12,051 nucleotides of DNA from Gemmatimonadota bacterium. Its GTDB lineage: Bacteria; Gemmatimonadota; Gemmatimonadetes; Longimicrobiales; Longimicrobiaceae. Positions 6,352-12,051 of this stretch are shown here, piece by piece; positions within the stretch are counted from its first letter, which is position 1; every line of letters starts with the position of its first letter. The notes beneath the pieces are model-generated. The model was given only the letters and a program-made list of their open reading frames with translations, made no database searches and was not told the DNA's origin. The position numbers and the translations under genes were made by a program. The DNA is taken from contig JAHWJJ010000081.1 of the NCBI GenBank assembly GCA_019348475.1, forward strand, positions 1-12,051. Direction: 5' to 3'.

Positions 6352-7314
6352 ATGCGCATTCTGAAAACTCTGGCGCTGGCCCTTCTGGTTGCGCTCCCCG
6401 CACGCGGGGCCGCGCAGGTGGGACCGGTATCGCCGCTACCCTACCCGGGATGGGTGCCGTCGGACCAGGTGGACCCCTCGATCACGGCCGCCGTCACATA
6501 CGACCAGGCAGCCGGGCTGTGGCGGTACGCGTACACCGTCGCCAACGGCCCCGCCGCGGCGCAGGACATCTGGGAGGTCTGGTTCCGCCTGGGCGGATGG
6601 GCGCGGAACGCCCTGGCCCCGGCCGGCTGGAGCGCCGTCGGCGACGCCGAGGAGACCTTCTCCATCACCGGCCCCGGCATCCCCGGCACCTCGTTCATGG
6701 CCGACCTCCAGGCGGAGTACACGGGCAACTTCGATCCACCCTCCGATTACCAGATCCCGCCGGGCCAGTCGCTCGCCGGATTCGTGCTGGAGAGCCCGTT
6801 TCCGCCGGGCTACGTGCGGGTGTACGTCCAGGGCTACGGCGCGGTGCCGTTTCCGCCCAACCCGGAGAACGGCGACACCATCGAGGCCAACCCGGTGCCG
6901 CACGACACGTTGAACTCTCAGCGGGTGACGAGCCTGGGCCCCTCCCGCTACCACGGGGTGATGACCCGGGGCACGCTGAACCTGGAGGGGGCGGAGGGGT
7001 TCCTGGGATTCATGAACCTGGCCGCGTCCGGTACGGTGCTGCGCGCACCGGCGCCCGTCGCGCTCAAGTTCTCCGTCGGCGGGGAGACAGTCTTTCCCGA
7101 GACCTTTCGCGCGGTGCTGAACGGGGTGGACGTCACGTCATGGTTCCACCCGGGCACCGCTGGGGGCGCGGACCGGGTGGCGGTGCTCGTCCTTGGCACG
7201 CTTCCCGTGCAGGAGGGGCGCAACGTCCTGGTCACTACATTGGAGGGGCTGCTCCCCGGCACCACCCGCCGCGGCATCGACGAGGACGTCATTCAGTTCG
7301 ACGTCGTCCCCTGA
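6352..7314 (+). CDS. Secreted protein of unknown function, paralog B (tandem family)
   Basis: A 320-residue exported protein, paralog of 3961-4926. The ATG is preceded by AAAGGA (6339-6344), overlapping the stop of the LAS peptidase gene, so the two are very likely co-translated. The signal peptide covers residues 1-22 (cleavage after GAA, before Gln). The N-terminal two thirds show roughly 65-70 % identity to paralog A by eye, with a short acidic loop (PFPPNPENGD) replacing a different loop (PTGEEEDPS) in A. The last 115 residues are nearly identical, including FRAVLNGVDVTSWF and RRGIDEDVIQFDVVP. No catalytic motif is visible. Being directly behind the peptidase suggests a shared role, perhaps substrate binding or surface display; that is inference. 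A stable hairpin lies between this gene and the next. Confidence 0.85.
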   Translation: MRILKTLALALLVALPARGAAQVGPVSPLPYPGWVPSDQVDPSITAAVTYDQAAGLWRYAYTVANGPAAAQDIWEVWFRLGGWARNALAPAGWSAVGDAEETFSITGPGIPGTSFMADLQAEYTGNFDPPSDYQIPPGQSLAGFVLESPFPPGYVRVYVQGYGAVPFPPNPENGDTIEANPVPHDTLNSQRVTSLGPSRYHGVMTRGTLNLEGAEGFLGFMNLAASGTVLRAPAPVALKFSVGGETVFPETFRAVLNGVDVTSWFHPGTAGGADRVAVLVLGTLPVQEGRNVLVTTLEGLLPGTTRRGIDEDVIQFDVVP

Positions 7315-7354
7315 CCCCGCCGCGCTGACCCCTCGCGGGTGGCGGACGCGTTCC
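6964..7354 (+). repeat. Direct repeat, copy 2 (3' part of paralog B and its flank)
   Basis: Second copy of the segment at 4576-4966. Matching continues past the stop codon (7312-7314) through the first 14 flanking bases without mismatch, then declines. The two copies lie in the same orientation with the LAS peptidase gene between them. Confidence 0.88.
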
Positions 7355-7368
7355 CGTCCGCCGCCCGC
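7335..7368 (+). other. Stable hairpin between paralog B and the S8 protease gene
   Basis: A 13-bp stem (7335-7347 with 7356-7368, one G-U pair) with an 8-nt loop lies 20 bp after the paralog B stop. There is no T-run after it, so it is not a standard terminator. It could slow read-through, protect the upstream mRNA's 3' end, or be a by-product of GC-rich sequence. Confidence 0.4.
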
Positions 7369-7402
7369 CCGACCCGAATCAATCTCTCCAGGAGATCCCT
7401 CC

Positions 7403-9058
7403 GTGAGGCGAATCCTTTTCGTTGTCCTGGCCGCGGGCCTCGCCGCGTGCCAGGACCTGGACCGGCCCGTGGCCGCCGGTCCCGCGGCGCCGCTCCGCGC
7501 GGAGCTGGCCGCGCCCGGGCGGTACGTCGTCGTCTTCCACCCCTCCGTGGCGGACCCGGCCGCCACCGCGCGGCGGCTGGTGGACGGGGCCGGCGGAACC
7601 CTGCTCTACACCTACTCCACCGCGCTGCGCGGCTTCGCGGCCACCCTGCCGGCGGGCTCCGCGGCGCCGCTGGCGGCGCATCCGGAGGTCGTGTCGGTGG
7701 AGGCCGACCAGGTGATGCGCCGCGCCGGCGTGCAGACGGGCGCCACCTGGGGCATCGACCGCTCCGACCAGCCCGCGCTGCCGCTGGACGGCACGTACAC
7801 CTACGCGTACACCGGGGCGGGGGTGGACGCGTACGTGATGGACACCGGCATCCGCTACACGCACGCCGAGTTCTCCGGGAACGGGCGCGGCCGGGCGTAC
7901 TACGGCTACGACGCCATCGGCGACGGCGAGAACGGGTGGGACTGCGACGGGCACGGCACCCACGTGGCGGGCACCGTGGGCGGCTCCACCTACGGCGTGG
8001 CGAAGGAGGTGACGCTCTGGGCGGTGCGGGTGCTGGACTGCACCGGCAGCGGCTGGGTGAGCGGCATCATCGCCGCCGTGGACTGGGTGACGGCGAACGC
8101 CAGCGGCCCCTCCGTGGTCAACATGAGCCTGGCGGGGCCGCCGGTGACGGCGCTGGAGGCCGCCATCAAGCGTTCCATCGCCGCCGGGATCACCTACGTG
8201 GCGGCGGCGGGCAACTTCAACGGCGACGCGTGCGGCATCTCGCCCGCCCGCGTCCCGGAGGTGATCACGGTGGGCGCGACCAGCCCTTCGGACGTACGCT
8301 CCTACTACTCCAGCTGGGGAAGCTGCGTGGACTGGTTCGCGCCGGGCGACAACATCACCTCCGCGTGGTGGGACGCCGACGACGCGCTCGCCACCATCAG
8401 CGGCACCTCCATGGCGGCGCCGCACGTGGCGGGCGTGGTGGCGCTGTACCTGGAAGCCAACCCCGGCGCCACCCCCGCGGCCGTGCGCCGGCGCCTGTAC
8501 GACGCGGCCAGCAAGGGGGTCGTGCAGGCCGCCAACAGCGCGAACAATCACCTGCTGTACAGCCGCTTCGACCTCCTGGGAACCAACGCCGCGCCCTCCG
8601 CCGCGTTCACGCACGCGTGCACGGAACTGGACTGCGCCTTCACGGACGGCAGCGCGGACGGCGACGGAGCGCTCGTCTCCTGGCGCTGGGACTTCGGCGA
8701 CGGGTCCGCGTCGTCCGCAAAAGACCCGTCCCACAGCTATGCGGCCTCCGGCAGCTACACGGTCACCCTCACCGTGCGGGACGACGACGGCGCGGAGACG
8801 GCGGTGTCGCACACCGTCACCGTATCCGTGCCCATCGTGCTTTCGGTGGCGCAGACGCGGGTGTTCGAGCTGGCGACGAACGAGCTCGCGTGGTCGGGCG
8901 CGGCATCCAGCGAGGTGGACGTGTACCGCGACGGCGCCGTCATCGCCACGGTCCCGAACGGGGGCACGTACCGCGACGCCGTGGTCGGCTCGCAGACCGT
9001 GGTCTACCGCGTCTGTCAGGCGGGGACCGCGGTGTGCTCCAACCGCGCGAGCTCGTAG
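7403..9058 (+). CDS. S8 subtilisin-like serine protease with I9 propeptide, PKD and Fn3-like domains
   Basis: A 551-residue exported endopeptidase of the subtilase family, proteinase K/aqualysin-like. The GTG start has AGGAGA (7390-7395) seven bases upstream. The signal peptide ends in AAGLAACQD (lipobox, Cys16). An inhibitor I9 propeptide follows (about 33-104: RYVVVFHP, LRGFAATLP, VVSVEADQ). In the catalytic domain (about 113-390), Asp147 lies in VMDTG, His184 in GHGTHVAGT and Ser336 in GTSMAAPH, with oxyanion Asn271 in AAAGN. All are intact, so an active enzyme is expected. Behind it lie a PKD domain (about 394-475, WRWDFGDGS and GSYTVTLTV) and a short Fn3-like beta domain (about 476-551), both usually adhesive or substrate-presenting. 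The lipobox precedes the propeptide, so self-cleavage would release the enzyme from any lipid anchor. A fragment of a lost lysozyme gene begins right after the stop. Confidence 0.97.
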   Translation: MRRILFVVLAAGLAACQDLDRPVAAGPAAPLRAELAAPGRYVVVFHPSVADPAATARRLVDGAGGTLLYTYSTALRGFAATLPAGSAAPLAAHPEVVSVEADQVMRRAGVQTGATWGIDRSDQPALPLDGTYTYAYTGAGVDAYVMDTGIRYTHAEFSGNGRGRAYYGYDAIGDGENGWDCDGHGTHVAGTVGGSTYGVAKEVTLWAVRVLDCTGSGWVSGIIAAVDWVTANASGPSVVNMSLAGPPVTALEAAIKRSIAAGITYVAAAGNFNGDACGISPARVPEVITVGATSPSDVRSYYSSWGSCVDWFAPGDNITSAWWDADDALATISGTSMAAPHVAGVVALYLEANPGATPAAVRRRLYDAASKGVVQAANSANNHLLYSRFDLLGTNAAPSAAFTHACTELDCAFTDGSADGDGALVSWRWDFGDGSASSAKDPSHSYAASGSYTVTLTVRDDDGAETAVSHTVTVSVPIVLSVAQTRVFELATNELAWSGAASSEVDVYRDGAVIATVPNGGTYRDAVVGSQTVVYRVCQAGTAVCSNRASS

Positions 9059-9060
9059 CC

Positions 9061-9165
9061 GGGGTGGCGGGAGGCGCCGGTGGCGTGGACCTCGACTGGA
9101 TGGACGGGGACGGCGATGCGCTTGCGGCGTTCGCCGCCACCCGTCAGCTTCCGGGCGGGCCCGCG
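9061..9165 (+). pseudogene. 3' remnant of a second GH25 lysozyme gene
   Basis: Directly after the protease stop, in a different frame, the sequence encodes GGVDLDWMDGDGDALAAF followed by AATRQLP. This aligns without gaps to the extreme C-terminus of the GH25 lysozyme at 607-1347 (GNVDLNWFNGDREELEAF, then VSTRRIP): 12 of 23 residues from VDL to the final Pro are identical by hand count. A looser match (AG-x-V, G-x-x-G) extends back to the protease stop. No start, signal peptide or catalytic part is present, and the frame has no stop before the next gene, so this is a decayed fragment. It most likely marks deletion or recombination of a lysozyme gene that once sat here. Confidence 0.65.
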
Positions 9166-9181
9166 CTCAAGGAGGCCGCAC

Positions 9182-9760
9182 ATGCACACCCGCCCGATGG
9201 CGGGCCGCGGTTTCCTAACGACCGCGGCGATTCTCGCGACTCTGGCAGCGTTCGTTCTCGCCGGGTGCGAGGCGATGCGGCCGGCCGTGGACGGGCCGGT
9301 GCGCGAGTACGTCCGCATGCCGCCGCCGACGCTCGACTCCCTGCGCGCGGCGCCGGAGACGATCGCCGTGGGCGGCCTGCGGATCGTCGCCGGCGCCGTG
9401 CTCTGGCTGAACCTGATGCCCGGCCCGGACCTCGGAGACGAACCGGCCGGGCCGCCGGTGCTTCCCCTCCGCGGGACGATCGACATCCACCCTGCCGATA
9501 CCGCCGGCGCAAAGACGCTCCCCGCCGGACTCGCGCTTCAGGGTGCGTGGCTCCTGGCGGGCGACAGCACCTGGGCGCTGGGGGTGGTGGCGTCGGACTC
9601 CACACGCGCGACGAGCAGGAGCCTGGCGCTGGACGTGTGGGGCGGGCCGGGGTGGCTGGGGCGAGACAGCAGCGCGGACGTCGTGGTCCGCGTTCGGCGG
9701 CCGGATGGAGCGCCGCTGCTCCTCGGGGTGCGCGGCGTCCGCGTGGAAGTTTCGGAGTGA
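9182..9760 (+). CDS. Small lipoprotein of unknown function
   Basis: A 192-residue predicted lipoprotein. The ATG is chosen because AAGGAGG (9169-9175) lies six bases upstream, one of the best ribosome sites in the window. The signal peptide ends in AAFVLAGCEAM, a canonical lipobox with Cys28. The mature part has short beta-like segments (LRIVAGAVLWLNLMP, GTIDIHPADT, WALGVVASDSTRAT, VVVRVRRPDGAPLLLG) with no recognised domain; it may be a single beta-sandwich or barrel-like fold. It sits behind a lysozyme remnant and in front of ychF, with a possible hairpin terminator at 9842-9871, so it is probably transcribed alone or with the protease. Function unknown. Confidence 0.82.
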   Translation: MHTRPMAGRGFLTTAAILATLAAFVLAGCEAMRPAVDGPVREYVRMPPPTLDSLRAAPETIAVGGLRIVAGAVLWLNLMPGPDLGDEPAGPPVLPLRGTIDIHPADTAGAKTLPAGLALQGAWLLAGDSTWALGVVASDSTRATSRSLALDVWGGPGWLGRDSSADVVVRVRRPDGAPLLLGVRGVRVEVSE

Positions 9761-9841
9761 AGGCTCCCGATGCGTCGGCCGCGCGCCCGGCAACGTCCGC
9801 GGGTTGACTGCATCCCCCCACACGGCTACGTTTTCCACACG

Positions 9842-9871
9842 GCCGGGCCCCTGGTGGGAGCCCGGCTCCTT
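9842..9871 (+). terminator. Hairpin, possible weak terminator of the lipoprotein gene
   Basis: A perfect 7-bp GC stem (9842-9848 with 9860-9866) with an 11-nt loop, followed by a short pyrimidine tract (TCCTTCGTTT). The T-run is poor, so termination would be partial at best. It lies 81 bp after the lipoprotein stop and 35 bp before ychF. Confidence 0.4.
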
Positions 9872-9906
9872 CGTTTCTGGACGATACTGAATCTCGGTCG
9901 ATCGAT

Positions 9907-11007
9907 ATGCTCAAGCTGGGGATCGTCGGGCTGCCGAACGTCGGCAAGTCCACGCTGTTCAACGCGCTGACCGCCGCGGGCGCGGACGCCGCCAACTACC
10001 CGTTCTGCACCGTGGAGCCGAACGTGGGAATGGTGGAGGTGCCGGACCCGCGCGTGGACCTGCTCGCCGAAAAGGTGCAGCCGCAGCGGGTGCTGCGCGC
10101 CACGGTGCAGTTCGTCGACATCGCCGGGCTGGTGAAGGGCGCCTCCGAGGGCGAGGGGCTGGGCAACCAGTTCCTGGCCAACATCCGGGAGACGGACGCG
10201 GTGGTGCACGTGGTGCGCTGCTTCGACGATCCCGACGTGGTGCACGTGATGGGCGCCGTCGATCCCGTGCGCGACCGCGAGGTCATCAACCTGGAGCTGG
10301 CGCTGGCCGACCTTGCCGTCGTGGAGAAGCGGCTGGAGAAGGCCCGCAAGGCCGCGCGCGGCAACGACAAGGAGGCGCAGACCGAGCTGGGGCTGCTGGA
10401 GCGGCTGGTGGACACGCTGGGCGCGGGCCACGCCGCGCGCACGGTGCAGGCGAACGACGACGAGGAGCGCATCCTGCGCTCGTACAACCTGCTGACGGCC
10501 AAGCCCGTGCTGTACCTGGCCAACGTCTCCGAGGCCGACCTTCCCGAGGGCGACAACCCGCACGTGCGCGCGCTGCGCAAGGCCGTGGAGGAGAGCGGCG
10601 AGAGCGCCGAGATCATCCCCATCAGCAGCAAGATCGAGAGCGAGCTGGCGGAGCTGCCCGACGAGGAGAAGCAGGAGTTCCTGGAGTCGCTGGGGATCAG
10701 CGAACCCGGCCTGCACACGCTGATTCGCGCCGGCTACCGGCTACTGGGGCTGCAGGTGTACTTCACCGCGGGCGAAAAGGAAGTGCGGGCCTGGGAAATC
10801 CCGGTGGGCGCCCGGGCGCCGGAGGCCGCGGGGGTCATCCACACCGACTTCGAGCGCGGCTTCATCCGCGCGGAGACGGTGAGCTTCGCGGACTTCGAAA
10901 AAACGGGGAGTGTAAAGACCGCCCGCGAGCAGGGGCTGATGCGGTCCGAGGGCAAGGAGTACGTGGTGAAGGACGGCGACATCCTCCTCTTCCGGTTCAA
11001 CGTCTGA
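9907..11007 (+). CDS. ychF: Redox-regulated ribosome-binding P-loop ATPase YchF (OLA1 family)
   Basis: A 366-residue cytoplasmic protein, the usual length for YchF, a universally conserved Obg-related P-loop NTPase that prefers ATP, binds the ribosome and influences stress responses. Visible motifs: the Walker A loop GLPNVGKST (residues 8-16), switch I region with PFCTVEPNVG, DIAGL (D71-L75) with the hydrophobic residue in place of the catalytic Gln that defines HAS-type enzymes, and NVSE (N206-E209) in place of the guanine-specific NKxD, consistent with ATP use. A helical segment (about 125-175) and the C-terminal TGS domain (about 280-364, from LQVYFTAGEKEVRAW to DGDILLFRFNV) are intact. 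The ATG at 9907 is set by the conserved N-terminus MLKLGIVG; no clear ribosome site precedes it. A terminator hairpin follows 61 bp after the stop, so it is likely its own unit. Confidence 0.98.
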   Translation: MLKLGIVGLPNVGKSTLFNALTAAGADAANYPFCTVEPNVGMVEVPDPRVDLLAEKVQPQRVLRATVQFVDIAGLVKGASEGEGLGNQFLANIRETDAVVHVVRCFDDPDVVHVMGAVDPVRDREVINLELALADLAVVEKRLEKARKAARGNDKEAQTELGLLERLVDTLGAGHAARTVQANDDEERILRSYNLLTAKPVLYLANVSEADLPEGDNPHVRALRKAVEESGESAEIIPISSKIESELAELPDEEKQEFLESLGISEPGLHTLIRAGYRLLGLQVYFTAGEKEVRAWEIPVGARAPEAAGVIHTDFERGFIRAETVSFADFEKTGSVKTAREQGLMRSEGKEYVVKDGDILLFRFNV

Positions 11008-11068
11008 GGACGGCGGTACGCGCGGGGGGAACGGGGATCCGGGGGATACGAGGGATGCGAGCATACGA

Positions 11069-11105
11069 GGGCCGTCCGAGAACAGTGCGGACGGCCCCTT
11101 TCCTT
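11069..11105 (+). terminator. Intrinsic terminator of ychF
   Basis: A perfect 10-bp stem (11069-11078 with 11088-11097), a 9-nt loop and a broken pyrimidine/T tract (CTTTCCTT) after it. The T-run is short, but the stem and its position 61 bp after the ychF stop support termination. Confidence 0.7.
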
Positions 11106-11142
11106 GCCAGCGCCGGGCGATCACTTTCGGCCGTGGCCGTGG

Positions 11143-11172
11143 GCGGAAGAGCACCGAATCGGTGCGTTCCGC
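11143..11172. promoter_or_regulatory. 30-bp imperfect palindrome upstream of a promoter, possible operator
   Basis: The outer arms (GCGGAA, 11143-11148, with TTCCGC, 11167-11172) and inner arms (GCACCG, 11151-11156, with CGGTGC, 11160-11165) are each perfect, with a small asymmetric bulge between them and a 3-bp centre. It ends 17 bp before the -35 of the promoter candidate, a usual place for a regulator. It could also fold as an RNA hairpin if transcription came from upstream. Confidence 0.45.
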
Positions 11173-11189
11173 AGGCGATTCGCACCATT

Positions 11190-11218
11190 TTGAGCCGGTG
11201 CCTGCGGTCGAGTAAAAT
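11190..11218 (+). promoter_or_regulatory. Sigma-70-type promoter candidate for the second S8 protease
   Basis: TTGAGC (11190-11195, 4 of 6 to consensus), a 17-bp spacer and TAAAAT (11213-11218, 5 of 6) make the best -35/-10 pair seen in the window, in one of its most A/T-rich spots. The -35 lies inside a GCACC...CGGTGC inverted pair (11182-11186 and 11196-11201), so a bound regulator would cover it. The protease start lies about 250 bp downstream. Confidence 0.55.
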
Positions 11219-11472
11219 CGCAAATATGTTCAGAGCAAGTAGTTAGCCGATGGCCCCATCTGGCCCGCTTACTGCCTCTCTCGGTGCGGCTCCCCACATT
11301 CAGCCGGTGCCGGCTTTCACGCGAATGCCGGCGATGCGTCTGCCCGTTGCGACCGAAGCGCGCGGCGTCCGTGCAGTCCGTGGGTGGCATCTTTTCTGAC
11401 GAGTTTTGCAGTGAAGCCGTCCCCCGCCACGCCCCGTGGCATCCCTCTCCTTACCCCGGTTGGAGAACGCAC

Positions 11473-12051
11473 ATGAAGCTCCGCAACACCTCCCTGCTCC
11501 TCGGCGTGGTCGCCCTCGCCGCCTGCTCGGACCAGACGGCTCCCCTGGCGTCCGTGCCGGCCAGCGGTGCCCCGCTGCACCAGGCCGCCAGTGGGCGCGG
11601 CATCCAGGACGCGTACATCGTGGTTCTGAACGAGGGCGCCGACCCCCGCTCGGTGGCCGCGGTGGCCGGCGTGTCGCCGAGCCACGTCTACACCGCCGCG
11701 CTCAACGGCTTCGCGGCCACGCTGAACGCCGGGCAGCTGAACGCGCTGCGCCACAACCCCGCGGTGGCCTTCGTGGAGCAGGACCAGGTGGTGGAGCTCG
11801 CGACCACCCAGTCGAGCGCCACCTGGGGGATTGACCGCATCGACCAGCGCTCGCTGCCGCTTTCCGGCACCTACAACTACACCGCCACCGCGGGGACCAT
11901 CCGGGCGTACGTCATCGACACGGGCGTCCGCGCCACGCACAACGAGTTCAGGCGCAGCGACGGCACCACCCGCGCGCAGAACAACTACAACGCCACGGGC
12001 GACGGGAAGAACTACGACTGCAACGGGCACGGCACGCACGTGGCCGGCACC
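11473..12051 (+). CDS. S8 subtilisin-like serine protease, N-terminal part (cut by the window edge)
   Basis: The first 193 residues of a second subtilase; the gene continues past the window. The ATG follows GGAGA (11462-11466) at six bases. The signal peptide ends in GVVALAACSD (lipobox, Cys18). An I9 propeptide is visible (about 46-115: AYIVVLNEG, LNGFAATLN, VAFVEQDQ), then the start of the catalytic domain with TWGIDRIDQ, Asp149 in VIDTG and His186 in GHGTHVAGT. The catalytic Ser and any C-terminal domains are not in view. It resembles the protease at 7403-9058 throughout (shared TWGIDR, LPL-x-GTY, GDG and CDGHGTH/CNGHGTH blocks), yet is diverged enough at base level to be an old duplicate rather than a recent copy. 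Like that protein it has the lipobox in front of the propeptide. Confidence 0.97.
   Translation, partial: MKLRNTSLLLGVVALAACSDQTAPLASVPASGAPLHQAASGRGIQDAYIVVLNEGADPRSVAAVAGVSPSHVYTAALNGFAATLNAGQLNALRHNPAVAFVEQDQVVELATTQSSATWGIDRIDQRSLPLSGTYNYTATAGTIRAYVIDTGVRATHNEFRRSDGTTRAQNNYNATGDGKNYDCNGHGTHVAGT

Larger units (their letters stand above)
11106..11472. other. Long intergenic leader region before the second S8 protease
   Basis: After the ychF terminator there are 367 bp with no recognised gene. The stretch holds a 30-bp imperfect dyad (11143-11172), a promoter candidate (11190-11218), several GCACCG/CGGTGC words up to 11310 and, near 11391-11410, a T-rich patch. From the promoter candidate a leader of about 250 nt would precede the protease ATG. 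The only short frame near the promoter is a six-codon ATG-TAG (11226-11246) with no ribosome site. Confidence 0.5.

Noticed and set aside
3961..7314. Direct repeats as a transposon or composite element
   Set aside because: The repeats lie inside the coding sequences of two paralogs; there is no transposase, no terminal inverted repeat and no target-site duplication.
5334..7328. Very long + strand open frame (664 codons) crossing two genes
   Set aside because: It is out of frame with the LAS peptidase and paralog B, is Arg/Gly/Ala-rich throughout, and runs over a stop-start junction of real genes.
7379..8812. Long open frame (477 codons) on the - strand opposite the S8 protease
   Set aside because: It is a shadow of GC-rich codon bias: the + strand protein has all catalytic motifs, while the antisense translation is low-complexity Arg/Val/Gly sequence without domains.
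11302..11315. Small hairpin (AGCCG-GTGC-CGGCT)
   Set aside because: A 5-bp stem with 4-nt loop is common by chance at this GC content and has only three T after it.
1..12051. CRISPR array, tRNA, rRNA or phage genes
   Set aside because: No regularly spaced short repeats, cloverleaf-like sequence, rRNA segment, or phage structural or integrase motifs were seen on reading through the window; the GH25 lysozyme alone is not phage evidence because it has its own signal peptide and no phage neighbours.

Overview
The window is GC-rich (roughly 70 %), coding-dense DNA from a Gram-negative-type bacterium. Most products carry Sec or lipoprotein signal peptides. The combination of a membrane pyrophosphatase, many unrecognised lipoproteins, aqualysin-like S8 proteases and GC-biased codons fits Gemmatimonadota (Longimicrobium-like) best, but that placement is an inference without a database search. 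Almost every gene reads on the + strand; one lipoprotein gene (1357-1881) is on the - strand.

Layout. 1-270 is the 3' end of a membrane-bound pyrophosphatase gene (hppA), closed by a textbook intrinsic terminator (295-327). 607-1347 encodes an exported GH25 lysozyme that converges, 9 nt apart, on a small lipoprotein with an Asp-rich calcium-loop-like motif (1357-1881, -). After a 314-bp divergent spacer comes a translationally coupled pair: an exported HExxH protein (2196-3071) and a lipoprotein (3068-3781). Next are two paralogous secreted proteins of unknown function (3961-4926 and 6352-7314) that bracket a lipoprotein with the metal-site signature of LAS-type metallopeptidases (MepA/VanX/hedgehog fold, 5275-6339). 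Behind them lies an S8 subtilase with I9 propeptide, PKD and Fn3-like domains (7403-9058). A decayed 3' fragment of a second GH25 lysozyme (about 9061-9165) precedes another lipoprotein (9182-9760). The housekeeping ATPase gene ychF (9907-11007) follows with its own terminator. After a 465-bp gap holding a promoter-like site and a cluster of GCACCG/CGGTGC words, a second S8 subtilase starts at 11473 and runs off the window.

How the genes fit together. Apart from hppA and ychF, everything looks exported, and four products are recognisable or likely hydrolases: GH25 muramidase, LAS metallopeptidase and two subtilases, with the HExxH protein a possible fifth. I read this as an accessory stretch for cell-surface and extracellular degradation of peptidoglycan and protein, with signs of local duplication, recombination and gene loss. 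The most interesting points are: the mosaic paralogs, whose last third and 3' flank are about 94 % identical while the rest has diverged; the LAS peptidase lying between those direct repeats; the GH25 remnant; a short ychF-like fragment near 3801-3875; and the repeated operator-like words before the last protease. No tRNA, rRNA, CRISPR array, transposase or integrase was recognised.
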